From NCBI GenBank assembly GCA_017409875.1, contig JAFQRW010000011.1, positions 62,001-126,000 of the forward strand: a stretch of 64,000 nucleotides of DNA. The letters are read 5' to 3'. How positions within the stretch are numbered: position 1 is the first letter of the stretch; the number at the start of each line of letters is the position of its first letter. The position numbers and the translations under genes are program-made. Positions 51,775-60,283 of this stretch are shown piece after piece. This DNA comes from Clostridia bacterium (GTDB lineage: Bacteria; Bacillota; Clostridia; RGIG6154). Under the pieces are notes generated by a model, which was not told the origin of the DNA, did no database searches, and saw only the letters and a program-made list of their open reading frames with translations.

Positions 51775-51817
51775 AAGTAAAAAACAACCGCTCTGTAGAA
51801 ATGGCTCTACAAAGCGG
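51775..51817 (-). terminator. Terminator of tRNA-Arg(CCU)
   Basis: On the minus strand CCGCT and AGCGG, extended by TGTAG/CTACA with one mismatch between, form a stem followed by TTGTTTTTTAC. It lies inside the island boundary, so it is either element-borne or replaces the original one at 48232-48258. Confidence 0.65.
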
Positions 51818-51824
51818 TCTGCTG

Positions 51825-51842
51825 TGGCGCACCCAAAGGGAT
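51825..51842. repeat. tRNA-proximal attachment-site repeat
   Basis: TGGCGCACCCAAAGGGAT, the 3' end of tRNA-Arg(CCU), repeated with one mismatch at 48263-48280. GGACAAATAA-C-GGACAAA direct repeats lie nearby at about 51740-51760 and could be integrase arm sites. Confidence 0.75.
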
Positions 51843-51901
51843 TCGAACCCCCGACCTGCGGTTTAGGAAACCGTCGCTCTATCCTGCTGAGCTATGGATG
51901 C
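51825..51901 (-). tRNA. tRNA-Arg (anticodon CCU), CCA encoded
   Basis: A 77-nt cloverleaf on the minus strand: acceptor GCATCCA/TGGGTGC, D arm GCTC/GAGC, anticodon loop TTCCTAA with CCU, and T loop TTCGAAT. The anticodon stem has one A-C mismatch at its base and the T stem has two G-U pairs. The 3' CCA is encoded. It decodes the rare AGG codon, and its 3' end is the integration site of the island. Confidence 0.93.
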
Positions 51902-51952
51902 AAAACTTAACACATTATAATATAAAAACTTGTTTTTGTCAATGAATTAGCA

Positions 51953-51977
51953 AAAATTTAGCACCATTAAAGGTGCT
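51953..51977 (-). terminator. Hairpin 3' of tRNA-Arg(CCG)
   Basis: On the minus strand AGCACC and GGTGCT pair over a 6-base loop and are followed by AAATTTTT, four bases after the tRNA end. It separates the two tRNA genes. Confidence 0.6.
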
Positions 51978-51979
51978 TT

Positions 51980-52056
51980 TGGAGCGCCCGATGGGATTCG
52001 AACCCACTACCTTCAGAGTCGGAGTCTGATACTCTATCCAGGTGAGCTACGGGCGC
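51980..52056 (-). tRNA. tRNA-Arg (anticodon CCG), CCA encoded
   Basis: A 77-nt tRNA on the minus strand: acceptor GCGCCCG/CGGGCGC, D arm GCTC/GAGT, anticodon stem TCAGA/TCTGA with loop CTCCGAC (anticodon CCG) and T loop TTCGAAT within GTGGG/CCCAT-type stems. The CCA is encoded. Confidence 0.94.
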
Positions 52057-52102
52057 AAAATGTAAATATATTTTAAGATAAAATAGTACTGTTGTCAAGA
52101 TA

Positions 52103-52801
52103 TTAATCAATTAATTTCGATATTTCACTTTTCAATCTTGATATTATCCTTTTTTCTAATCTGGAAATATATGATTGTGATATTCCAAGCATATCTGCGA
52201 CTTCTTTTTGAGTTTTTTCTTCAGTATTCTTTAAGCCAAATCTTAACTGCATAATTGTTTTTTCACGATTAGATAATTTTTCCATAGCCTGTTTCAAAAG
52301 TTGTTTATCTGTTTCTTCATCCAACGATTTTTGAATCATATCTGCATCTGAACCTAATATATCCGAAAGAAGTAATTCGTTCCCGTCGTGGTCTGTGTTA
52401 AGTGGTTCATCAATGGATATTTCCTGCCTTTGCGAACTAACTTTTCTAAGATGCATAAGTATTTCGTTTTCAATACACCTTGATGCGTAAGTTGCAAGCT
52501 TTATGTTTTTTTCAGGATTAAATGTATTGATTGCCTTTATAAGACCGATTGTACCGATGGAAATCAGATCTTCAATATTAATACCTGTGTTTTCAAATTT
52601 TTTTGCTATGTATACTACCAATCGCAAATTGTGTTCAATTAATATTTTTTTTGCCTGTTCGTCATTGATTGAGTTTAGAAGCTTGTGTTCTTCTTCACGA
52701 GGCAACGGTGCAGGGAGATTGTCACAACCTCCTATGTAAAATATTGTTTCCTTGCATCCTGTAAAAAAACTAATGATTTTTTTTAACAAATTTTTAAACA
52801 T
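52103..52801 (-). CDS. sigE: Early mother-cell sigma factor sigma-E (pro-sigma-E)
   Basis: A 232-residue sigma factor that starts mother-cell gene expression. The N-terminal pro-sequence (residues 1-25, amphipathic and hydrophobic) ends near the YIGG processing site ([14 protein letters not shown]). Regions 2 ([20 protein letters not shown], then [14 protein letters not shown]) and 4 ([19 protein letters not shown] and [13 protein letters not shown]) are intact. ATG 52801 has GGAGAA upstream; the longer frame to 52852 lies inside spoIIGA. The two genes overlap by eight bases, as expected for a protease-substrate pair. Confidence 0.96.
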   Translation of the reverse strand: MFKNLLKKIISFFTGCKETIFYIGGCDNLPAPLPREEEHKLLNSINDEQAKKILIEHNLRLVVYIAKKFENTGINIEDLISIGTIGLIKAINTFNPEKNIKLATYASRCIENEILMHLRKVSSQRQEISIDEPLNTDHDGNELLLSDILGSDADMIQKSLDEETDKQLLKQAMEKLSNREKTIMQLRFGLKNTEEKTQKEVADMLGISQSYISRLEKRIISRLKSEISKLID

Positions 52802-53621
52802 AAATATTCTCCGTTTCTTTAAAACTGATAGTATTTCGTTCAATTTGTGCACGGCTTAAGATTATATCGTAATCACTGTAAAAGTCTTGATCACTTATGC
52901 CGATAATAGCATTAGCTATTATGCCATCAACTGTAATACTGTCAGGCTTTATAACAGGCATTACCCCCGTGCCTAATACAGTAGTACACTGTATATAATC
53001 AGTAGGTGATGTTTGTAAGTTAAAAAAGTCCTTCAAACACCTTTTGCTAACAATAAAAACCGGAAGATTTGTTTTTTTATCAACTAAATTATTTCCACTA
53101 TCATAAAATCCTATTAATGTTATACTTTTGTTGTTGTATGATATCTTTACAGCCTTGTAAGCATCCTTTATCAGAAATTGTCTTGATAAAAATTTTAGTA
53201 TGTATTTGCATAATAAATATAATATAAAGATAGCTAGGCATATTTCAGCATAAGCAACAGTGCCGTATTTTGCATCTTTAACTGTAAAGAGATTGCCCGG
53301 CAAGTTTATTGCTGCAAAAATCCCCGACAGAATTAGTGCGTAAATCCAAAAAACAGCAACAAGTTTAATAGTTTGCTTTAAACTTATTTTATCAACAGAA
53401 TAATAACACATTAATAAAGGAGCTGTTATTTTAAATAAAATAAATATGTACCTGTAAGAAAACATTAGCGGCAAGGAAATTATTGCTGCTAAAATACTTA
53501 CAATAATTATTCTCAGTCTGTTAATTTCAAGTTTACTTGTTTTTAAACTGAAAAATATTAAAGTGTAATTAATAATAAAGTTGTTTAATAAAAAAGTATC
53601 AATATAAAATACGCTGCCCAT
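52794..53621 (-). CDS. spoIIGA: Pro-sigma-E processing aspartic protease SpoIIGA
   Basis: A 275-residue protein with about five N-terminal membrane helices and a C-terminal cytosolic aspartic-protease domain; the catalytic FYDSGNNL is near residue 175, followed by [15 protein letters not shown]. It cleaves pro-sigma-E after a forespore signal. ATG 53621 is preferred, with AAGTGGTGA six bases upstream, over the in-frame GTG pair. Upstream lies a candidate Spo0A-controlled promoter. Confidence 0.94.
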   Translation of the reverse strand: MGSVFYIDTFLLNNFIINYTLIFFSLKTSKLEINRLRIIIVSILAAIISLPLMFSYRYIFILFKITAPLLMCYYSVDKISLKQTIKLVAVFWIYALILSGIFAAINLPGNLFTVKDAKYGTVAYAEICLAIFILYLLCKYILKFLSRQFLIKDAYKAVKISYNNKSITLIGFYDSGNNLVDKKTNLPVFIVSKRCLKDFFNLQTSPTDYIQCTTVLGTGVMPVIKPDSITVDGIIANAIIGISDQDFYSDYDIILSRAQIERNTISFKETENIYV

Positions 53622-53652
53622 TTTATTCACCACTTATTAATTTGATATTAAA

Positions 53653-53686
53653 ATTATAGCATAGCCCAGATAATTTTTTTGTCGTT
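53653..53686 (-). promoter_or_regulatory. Candidate Spo0A-dependent spoIIG promoter
   Basis: On the minus strand TATAAT (53653-53658) is preceded, 21 bases away, by ACGACA. Overlapping the latter, plus-strand TTTGTCGTT (53678-53686) matches seven of nine bases of the 0A box. The long spacer and adjacent 0A box resemble the spoIIG promoter class. Confidence 0.45.
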
Positions 53687-53705
53687 TTTAACGGAAACAA
53701 TCCAA

Positions 53706-54629
53706 TTAATTAATAGTACTTAAAACGGTGTTTGGAAAATACTTGAGCAAAATTTTTTGATAGTCCATTCCTTTTTTTGCGTATTCGTTTGCACCGCATT
53801 GACTCATTCCCACGCCATGTCCATATCCATAAACTTCAAAAATATATTCATCCTTGTTTTTCTTAACGGAAAAATTTGCTGAACGTAAGTTTAGTTTATT
53901 TCTAACATCCTGTCCGGTATAGATATTGCCAAAAATATTAATTTCTTTAACATTTCCGCCGTCGGTTCTGGAAATAATACTTATGTTTGTGTCCGCATTG
54001 TCACTAAAGTAGTTTTTTAATTCCGTCTGCTTTAAAGAAACAGTACTCAAATATCCATTCACATTTTTATCTAATTCACTATCTACGTTTATCAGGTAGG
54101 GGAGTTGTTCGCTCCACACATCAGATGATTTTTCGGTTCGTCCTGAAGAAATGGCATGAAATGCCGCAAGTATAGGTTCATTGTTGTATGTTAAAATTTG
54201 ATTTTGCGTTTTTTTAGATAACGTTCTGTACCTTTTACAAAGTTGCTTTGCGTTTTCTCCGTACGTTTTCTCTTCGTCGCCTGGCAACAAAAATGCTGTG
54301 CAATGGTTGAAGTCCGTGCAAACGTCTGCTCCGTTATGTTCTGAAATTTTTTTACCCAATTTCCTGTACGCATAAGTTCTCACTGCAACCGCCTGAGCCA
54401 TTATGGCGTCATCTTCAAATGATGAGGGTACTTCTTTTGCTGTTGCACGCCAAACATATTCTTCGAACGGCATAGAGATAATGTTTTTACTGCCTTTATC
54501 TAATACTAAAATTGTTATTTCATTCTTATCTTGTTTTTTTTGAATTCTGTTGTGACATAAAAATAGGATTATTGGTATTAAAATTATAATTAAAATGCAA
54601 TTAAAAATATATAAACTTTCACTTTTCAC
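53706..54629 (-). CDS. spoIID: Stage II sporulation protein D (peptidoglycan lytic transglycosylase)
   Basis: A 307-residue membrane-anchored murein hydrolase that drives engulfment together with SpoIIM/P. One N-terminal helix (IFNCILIIILIPIILFL) precedes the SpoIID domain: MPFEEYVWRATAKEVPSSFE with the catalytic Glu, AQAVAVRTYAYRKLG, SSGRTEKSSDVW, and the C-terminal GYGHGVGMSQCGANEYAKKG. The GTG start has GAGGTG upstream. It is immediately followed downstream by spoIIGA and sigE in the same orientation. Confidence 0.95.
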   Translation of the reverse strand: MKSESLYIFNCILIIILIPIILFLCHNRIQKKQDKNEITILVLDKGSKNIISMPFEEYVWRATAKEVPSSFEDDAIMAQAVAVRTYAYRKLGKKISEHNGADVCTDFNHCTAFLLPGDEEKTYGENAKQLCKRYRTLSKKTQNQILTYNNEPILAAFHAISSGRTEKSSDVWSEQLPYLINVDSELDKNVNGYLSTVSLKQTELKNYFSDNADTNISIISRTDGGNVKEINIFGNIYTGQDVRNKLNLRSANFSVKKNKDEYIFEVYGYGHGVGMSQCGANEYAKKGMDYQKILLKYFPNTVLSTIN

Positions 54630-54678
54630 ACTTTACACCTCGAGGCTTTTAAAAAAATATCCGTGTAATTATATTCAC

Positions 54679-54707
54679 TTGACAAAAATTATAGAAATGT
54701 GTATACT
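54679..54707 (+). promoter_or_regulatory. Sigma-A promoter of citrate synthase
   Basis: A consensus TTGACA, 17-base spacer, then TATACT; the start would fall about 45 bases before the gltA ATG. It diverges from spoIID. Confidence 0.85.
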
Positions 54708-54759
54708 ATTTTTGTGAATTTTTTAACATTTTTAATTGCGAAATATAGGAGATAATGTA

Positions 54760-56133
54760 ATGAATAATAAATTTTTAGAAAATAATAAAATCGATAATCA
54801 TTTAGATAACCTTATCAATTTGGCTGAAAGAATGGATGTTATTCCGAGTGAATTGTACAACAAATATAATGTTAAACGTGGTTTGAGAAATTCTGATGGA
54901 ACGGGCGTTTTAGTAGGACTTACTTCTATTGGAGAGGTACATGGCTACACGATTGAAGATAGTGATAAAATTCCTGCTGACGGCAAATTGCTCTACCGTG
55001 GACTTGAACTTAAACAATTAGTTAAAGGATGTTTAAATGATAGTAGACACGGTTTTGAAGAAATATGTTTTTTGATACTATTCGGCGTTCTTCCAAACAA
55101 AGAACAGCTATCTGAATTCAAAGATTTGTTAGTTGAATTAAGAACTTTGCCTAATAATTTTATTGAGGATATGATTTTGAAGGCACCGAGTCCTAATGTT
55201 ATGAACAAGCTTGCACGATCTGTTTTAGCGCTGTATTCTTATGATTCTAATCCTGATGATGTTTCAGTTAAAAATACTTTAATTCAATCTATTGGTTTGA
55301 TAGCAAAATTCCCAGTTTTAATTGCTAATGCTTATTCTGTTAAAAGACATGCTTACGACGATGAGAGCCTTTATATTCACAATCCAAATCCTGACCTTGA
55401 TATTGCTGAGAACTTTTTATATATGATCAGGCCTAATCGTGAATTCACGAAAGAAGAGGCTGATATTTTAGACTTGTGTCTAATGGTTCATGCTGAGCAT
55501 GGTGGTGGTAATAACTCTGCTTTTACTACACATGTAGTTTCTTCAACAGGCACAGATACATACTCTGCAATTTCTGCTGCTATTGGCGCTTTAAAAGGTC
55601 CAAAGCATGGCGGAGCTTCGCTATCTGTTACTGAAATGTTTGAAGATATTAAAGAGCACGTTTCTGATTGGAAAAATGAATCTGAAGTTGAAGAATATCT
55701 TACCAAAATTGCAAAAAGAGAAGCTTTTGACAGAACTGGATTAATTTATGGTATGGGACACGCTATTTATACACTATCCGATCCGAGAGCAGTAATGCTT
55801 AAGTCAAAAGCCAGAGAACTTGCATGGCTAAAAGGAAGAGAAGATGAATTTGAGCTGTATGAATTAGTGGAAAAATTATCACCTGTTGTCTTTAAGAAAA
55901 TTAAAGGCGATTCAAAAGTTTTGTGCGCAAATGTCGATTTCTATTCTGGATTTATTTACAGCATGCTTGGTATTACTAAAGATTTGTATATACCGCTTTT
56001 TGCAATGTCGAGAATTGTAGGTTGGTGCGCTCACAGAATAGAGGAAATTATTTCTGGTGGAAAAATTATGAGACCTGCTTACAAAAGTGTTACTCATAAA
56101 GCAGAATATACCTCTCTTAATGACAGAAATTAA
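54760..56133 (+). CDS. gltA: Citrate synthase
   Basis: A 457-residue (Si)-citrate synthase condensing acetyl-CoA and oxaloacetate. The catalytic regions show MVHAEHGGGNNSAFTTHVVS (His), GALKGPKHGGASLSVTEMFE, GMGHAIYTLSDPRAVMLK (His) and VDFYSGFIYSMLGI (Asp). An N-terminal extension of about 40 residues is longer than in short archaeal-type enzymes. ATG 54760 has AGGAGATAATGTA upstream. The rest of the TCA cycle is not in this window; in anaerobes the enzyme usually feeds glutamate synthesis. Confidence 0.92.
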   Translation: MNNKFLENNKIDNHLDNLINLAERMDVIPSELYNKYNVKRGLRNSDGTGVLVGLTSIGEVHGYTIEDSDKIPADGKLLYRGLELKQLVKGCLNDSRHGFEEICFLILFGVLPNKEQLSEFKDLLVELRTLPNNFIEDMILKAPSPNVMNKLARSVLALYSYDSNPDDVSVKNTLIQSIGLIAKFPVLIANAYSVKRHAYDDESLYIHNPNPDLDIAENFLYMIRPNREFTKEEADILDLCLMVHAEHGGGNNSAFTTHVVSSTGTDTYSAISAAIGALKGPKHGGASLSVTEMFEDIKEHVSDWKNESEVEEYLTKIAKREAFDRTGLIYGMGHAIYTLSDPRAVMLKSKARELAWLKGREDEFELYELVEKLSPVVFKKIKGDSKVLCANVDFYSGFIYSMLGITKDLYIPLFAMSRIVGWCAHRIEEIISGGKIMRPAYKSVTHKAEYTSLNDRN

Positions 56134-56203
56134 TTTATTACTATCTATTGATTTTTTGTGTTTAAGAGTAAAATATCTATATAAATTTCATGAGGTATTT
56201 TAA

Positions 56204-56917
56204 ATGAGAATTCATAAGTTTCTTGCTGAGTGTGGTGTTGCTTCAAGGCGTGCTTCTGAAAAAATGGTTCGAGATGGAAGAGTGTTTGTCAATGGTTCTG
56301 CTTCAGTGATCGGGCAAGACATTGATGAAACTAACGATATTATCACAGTTGACGGCAAGATAATAACTAATACAAACAAAAAACTATATATTATGTTATA
56401 TAAACCAACAGAGGTTGTTTCGACATCTGTTGATGACAGGGGCAGAAAAACTGTTATTGACTTGATAAAACATGATATAAGCCAACGCATATTTTGTGTA
56501 GGAAGGCTTGATTACAACACAGAGGGTTTGATTCTGCTTACAAACGATGGTGATTTTGCAAACATAGTAACTCATCCCAAAAATAAAATTTCAAAAACAT
56601 ATCTTGCGAGAGTAAAGGGTGGACTTCTTACGAAAGAAGATATTAAAATTTTGCGTAACGGTGTTATGCTTGAGGATGGAAAAACTGCTCCTGCAAAAGT
56701 GTATGTTGAAGATGTTTATAATGATAATACATCTTTGGTGAAAATTACTATTTGTGAGGGAAGAAACAGACAAGTACGAAGAATGTTTGATGCTGTAAAT
56801 CATCCTGTTATAAATCTTAAAAGGATAGAAGTTGGCGGTGTTTCTCTCGGCAATCTGCCATATGGAAAGTGGCGCCATCTCACACAATCAGAGATTCATA
56901 AAATTTTAAATAATTAA
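56204..56917 (+). CDS. rluB: RsuA/RluB-family 23S rRNA pseudouridine synthase
   Basis: A 237-residue enzyme. The S4 domain (RIHKFLAECGVASRRASEKM) is followed by the synthase domain with catalytic Asp in VGRLDYNTEGLILLTNDGDF (about residue 104) and GRNRQVRRMFDAVNHPV. Probably pseudouridine 2605-type in 23S rRNA, by similarity to RluB. SD GAGG lies before the ATG. Confidence 0.9.
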   Translation: MRIHKFLAECGVASRRASEKMVRDGRVFVNGSASVIGQDIDETNDIITVDGKIITNTNKKLYIMLYKPTEVVSTSVDDRGRKTVIDLIKHDISQRIFCVGRLDYNTEGLILLTNDGDFANIVTHPKNKISKTYLARVKGGLLTKEDIKILRNGVMLEDGKTAPAKVYVEDVYNDNTSLVKITICEGRNRQVRRMFDAVNHPVINLKRIEVGGVSLGNLPYGKWRHLTQSEIHKILNN

Positions 56918-56932
56918 ACGTGGGAAAATTAA

Positions 56933-57799
56933 ATGAAAAATGTTTTAAAACAGATTGAACAATTTTATTCATCTTTTAGTAAGGGACAGAAAAAAATTGC
57001 TGATTATATAATTAATCAGTATGATAAAGCTGCATATATTACAGCCGCAAAATTGGGCAAAGAGGTTGATGTCAGCGAATCAACCGTAGTTCGTTTTGCG
57101 GTTACTCTTGGTTATGAGGGTTTTCCTGAGTTGCAGTCTGCACTTCGTGAAATTATTAAAACTAAACTTACGGCATTACAACGATTTGAAATTCTATCTG
57201 ATAAAATGAACAATGAAGATGTTTTGACTAAAATTATGTCCGGAGATATTTCAAAGCTTAAAGTCACGATGGAAAATTTGAATAGAGATGATTTTGATGG
57301 TTCTGTAGATGCGATTTTAAAAGCTAAAACTATTTATATTTTAGGTGTTAGAAGTGCCTCTTCATTAGCTTCGTTTATGGGCTTTTATTTTAACCTTTTA
57401 TTTGACAATGTTAAAATTGTTCAGACAACCAGTATAAGTGAAGTATTTGAGCAAATTTTAAGAGTTGGGGAAAACGATGTTGTAATTGGCATTACTTTCC
57501 CAAGATATTCGAGAAGAACAGTAAAAGCTTTGGAGTATGCTAAAAGCAGGAATGCAGCGGTTGTTGCAATTACTGACACATCCAAATCGCCGATTGTACC
57601 TTATTCTGATTACAAATTATATGCAAAAAATGATACAGCATCGTTTGTTGATTCTTTGGTTGCACCAATGAGTATAATCAATGCTCTTATTGCTGCACTT
57701 GGTATGCAAAAAAAAGAAGAAACATCAACAATTTTTAATAAATTAGAAAAAATTTGGGAACAGTACGATGTCTACAATAAGGAGCACAGTGATGAATGA
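56933..57799 (+). CDS. MurR/RpiR-family transcriptional regulator
   Basis: 288 residues. N-terminal HTH_6 domain (SFSKGQKKIADYIINQYDKA, then DVSESTVVRFAVTLGYEGFP) and a C-terminal SIS sugar-isomerase domain (ILGVRSASSLASFMGFYFNL, then VIGITFPRYSRRTVKALEYA). It likely responds to a phosphosugar. Its target operon is not evident. The following BaiN-like gene overlaps its end by eight bases, so they are co-translated, perhaps simply for operon economy. Confidence 0.92.
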   Translation: MKNVLKQIEQFYSSFSKGQKKIADYIINQYDKAAYITAAKLGKEVDVSESTVVRFAVTLGYEGFPELQSALREIIKTKLTALQRFEILSDKMNNEDVLTKIMSGDISKLKVTMENLNRDDFDGSVDAILKAKTIYILGVRSASSLASFMGFYFNLLFDNVKIVQTTSISEVFEQILRVGENDVVIGITFPRYSRRTVKALEYAKSRNAAVVAITDTSKSPIVPYSDYKLYAKNDTASFVDSLVAPMSIINALIAALGMQKKEETSTIFNKLEKIWEQYDVYNKEHSDE

Positions 57800-59042
57800 T
57801 AACTTTTATCACGTTGCAGTTATTGGTGGAGGAGCCTCTGGCATGATGGCGGCAGTTTCTGCAGCATTTAATGGTGCAAAAGTTGTGCTGTTTGAAAAAA
57901 ATTCAATGCTTGGTAGGAAGGTTCGCATCACAGGAAAAGGCAGATGCAATGTTACTAATGCTTGTAATGATACAGTGTTTTTTGAAAACATTCCAAGAAA
58001 TGCTAAATTCATGTACAGCCCATATTATCATTTTACCAATGAAGATTTGCAAAACTTCTTTATCAATAACGGTCTTGAATTAAAAACTGAACGTGGAGAC
58101 AGGGTTTTTCCGAAATCTGACAAAGCAGCAGATGTTGTTAAGATATTTGAACGTTTGATTTCTGATTTGGATATTAAGGTTGTTTATTCTAAGATTGTTT
58201 CAATTGAAATGATTTCTGATAATTCCTTTAAACTTGTTGACAAAACAAACACTACATTTTCTTCAAACAGCGTAATTATTGCAACAGGTGGGATATCCTA
58301 TCCACTTACTGGTTCGACAGGCGATGGATACAAATTTGCTAAGCAATTTGGGCACACAATTACTAAACTTAAACCATCTTTAGTGCCAATAGAAATTCTT
58401 GAAGAATATTGCTCCGAATTACAGGGACTTTCTCTTAAAAATGTAGCCCTTAAGATGCACGCAGGAGACAGATGTGTATATTCCGACTTTGGTGAAATGA
58501 TGTTTACACATTTTGGCGTTACAGGACCGATAGTTCTTAGTGCAAGTTCTCATATTAAAAATCAACAAAAATATAAAATCTTTATCGATTTAAAACCGGC
58601 ACTGTCGCATGAAGTTTTGGACAAGAGATTACTCAGAGATTTTAACGAGTTTATTAATAAAAACTTTTCTAACTCTTTAGAAATGCTATTGCCAAGAAAA
58701 ATAATTCCTGTTATAATTAAACTATCTGAGATAGATCCGTTTAAAAAGGTTAATTCAATTACAAAACAAGAACGAGCTAAACTTGTTAATTCAATTAAAA
58801 ATTTGCCATTAACCGTTAGGGGACTAAGGCCAATTAGTGAGGCTATTATTACTTCAGGCGGAATTAACATAAACGAGGTAAATCCATCTACAATGGAATC
58901 GAAAATATGCAGCAATTTGTATTTCTGCGGTGAAGTTTTAGATGTTGATGCTTATACAGGTGGATTTAACTTACAAATTGCCTTTTCAACCGGATATTTA
59001 GCCGGTGAAAAGGCTGCACAAAGCACTTTAGGAGGGTTTTAA
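57792..59042 (+). CDS. HI0933/BaiN-family NAD(P)/FAD-dependent oxidoreductase
   Basis: A 416-residue flavoprotein. The FAD-binding VAVIGGGASGMMAAVSAAFN is near residue 10; GRKVRITGKGRCNVTNAC, ATGGISYPLTGSTGDGYKFA and the C-terminal FCGEVLDVDAYTGGFNLQIA, AFSTGYLAG are family hallmarks. Substrate unknown: relatives include a bile-acid enzyme, but most are uncharacterised. ATG 57792 has AAGGAGCACAG upstream. Its position ahead of cmk-plsC-ispH is common in Clostridia. Confidence 0.88.
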   Translation: MNDNFYHVAVIGGGASGMMAAVSAAFNGAKVVLFEKNSMLGRKVRITGKGRCNVTNACNDTVFFENIPRNAKFMYSPYYHFTNEDLQNFFINNGLELKTERGDRVFPKSDKAADVVKIFERLISDLDIKVVYSKIVSIEMISDNSFKLVDKTNTTFSSNSVIIATGGISYPLTGSTGDGYKFAKQFGHTITKLKPSLVPIEILEEYCSELQGLSLKNVALKMHAGDRCVYSDFGEMMFTHFGVTGPIVLSASSHIKNQQKYKIFIDLKPALSHEVLDKRLLRDFNEFINKNFSNSLEMLLPRKIIPVIIKLSEIDPFKKVNSITKQERAKLVNSIKNLPLTVRGLRPISEAIITSGGININEVNPSTMESKICSNLYFCGEVLDVDAYTGGFNLQIAFSTGYLAGEKAAQSTLGGF

Positions 59043-59710
59043 TGAAAATTGCTATTGACGGGCCGTCAGGCGCAGGTAAAAGCACAATTTCAAAATGTGT
59101 TGCAGCAAAACTTGGTTTTGTGTATATTGATACTGGTGCAATGTATCGAACCATTGGATTAAGTGCAGTTAACAATAAGTTTGATACAAAAAAAGATATT
59201 GAAAGTATTATAAAAATGCTTGATGAAATAAACATTGATATTTCGCTTGATGCTTCAGGACAAAGAATGTATTTAAATGGTAATGATGTGACCGATTTAA
59301 TTCGCACGCCTGAAGTGTCTGCTGCAGCGTCTGATGTTGCAGTTATTCCTGAAGTCAGAATTAAACTCGTTGAATTACAAAGAAAACTTGCTGAAGGTAA
59401 AAATGTAATTATGGACGGAAGGGATATTGCAACCTATGTTCTTCCTGATGCAGAAATAAAAATTTTCCTCACTGCTTCTGCAGAAAGTCGAGCTGAAAGA
59501 AGATATAAAGAGTTGCTTTCCAGAGGAATATCTACTACATTTGAGCAGGTTCTCATTGATGTTAATAATCGTGACGAAAATGACAGCAAACGTGAGTTTA
59601 GCCCTTTAAAAGTTGACGATAACGCTAAAATTATTGACACCACAGGCAATTCACTGGAAGAATCTATTACGGTTATTAAAGAATTTATTATTAAAGAGAT
59701 GAGTAAATAA
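59042..59710 (+). CDS. cmk: Cytidylate kinase
   Basis: A 222-residue (d)CMP kinase. P-loop GPSGAGKST at residues 7-15, YIDTGAMYRTIGLSA, and NVIMDGRDIATYVLPDAEIK with the LID region RAERRYKELL. The start overlaps the previous stop (TAATG). Normal length. Confidence 0.96.
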   Translation: MKIAIDGPSGAGKSTISKCVAAKLGFVYIDTGAMYRTIGLSAVNNKFDTKKDIESIIKMLDEINIDISLDASGQRMYLNGNDVTDLIRTPEVSAAASDVAVIPEVRIKLVELQRKLAEGKNVIMDGRDIATYVLPDAEIKIFLTASAESRAERRYKELLSRGISTTFEQVLIDVNNRDENDSKREFSPLKVDDNAKIIDTTGNSLEESITVIKEFIIKEMSK

Positions 59711-60283
59711 ATGAAAAAAATTATTATTGCGGTAGTCAAAGCATTTTTAAAAGTTATATATCGACCAATCGTCATTGGCGCACAGAATCTTGAAACTGTA
59801 GGTGGATTTGTTTTAACCGCTAATCATAGAAGTAATTGGGATGTTTTGGTTTTATATGCTTTCTTAAATAAAGAATTATATTTTATGGCAAAAGCAGATC
59901 TATTTAAAAACAAGTTTTTTGGCTGGTTTCTGAAAAAATTTGGTGCATTTCCTGTTAAAAGAGGCGCTAATGATCTGGGAGCTATCAAACACGCAATACA
60001 TATTTTAAACGACGGCAAAATTTTAGGAATTTTTCCTCAGGGAAAACGTACTGATGAATTTAATGTGGATGATGCAAAAGCAGGGGCTGTTTTAATTGCT
60101 TCAAGGTGTAAAAAACCTGTAATACCTGTTGCTATTAGCGGTGAATACAAACTTGGTAGCAAAATTTGCATTAATATAGGCAGCCCGATTTATTTCGGTG
60201 AGCAAAAACTTTCACCTGAAGAGTTAAATTCTAATACTGTTGTTGTTATGGAGAAAATTAAGGAGCTTTCTGAAACTGTATGA
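59711..60283 (+). CDS. plsC: 1-acyl-sn-glycerol-3-phosphate acyltransferase
   Basis: A 190-residue membrane-bound acyltransferase for phosphatidic acid synthesis. The catalytic HX4D is NHRSNWD (about residue 40); the substrate-binding motif reads FPQGKRTDEF (near 105) instead of the usual FPEGTRS, so the conserved Glu is Gln. A later VIPVAISG block is standard. It starts directly after the cmk stop and overlaps ispH by four bases. Confidence 0.88.
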   Translation: MKKIIIAVVKAFLKVIYRPIVIGAQNLETVGGFVLTANHRSNWDVLVLYAFLNKELYFMAKADLFKNKFFGWFLKKFGAFPVKRGANDLGAIKHAIHILNDGKILGIFPQGKRTDEFNVDDAKAGAVLIASRCKKPVIPVAISGEYKLGSKICINIGSPIYFGEQKLSPEELNSNTVVVMEKIKELSETV

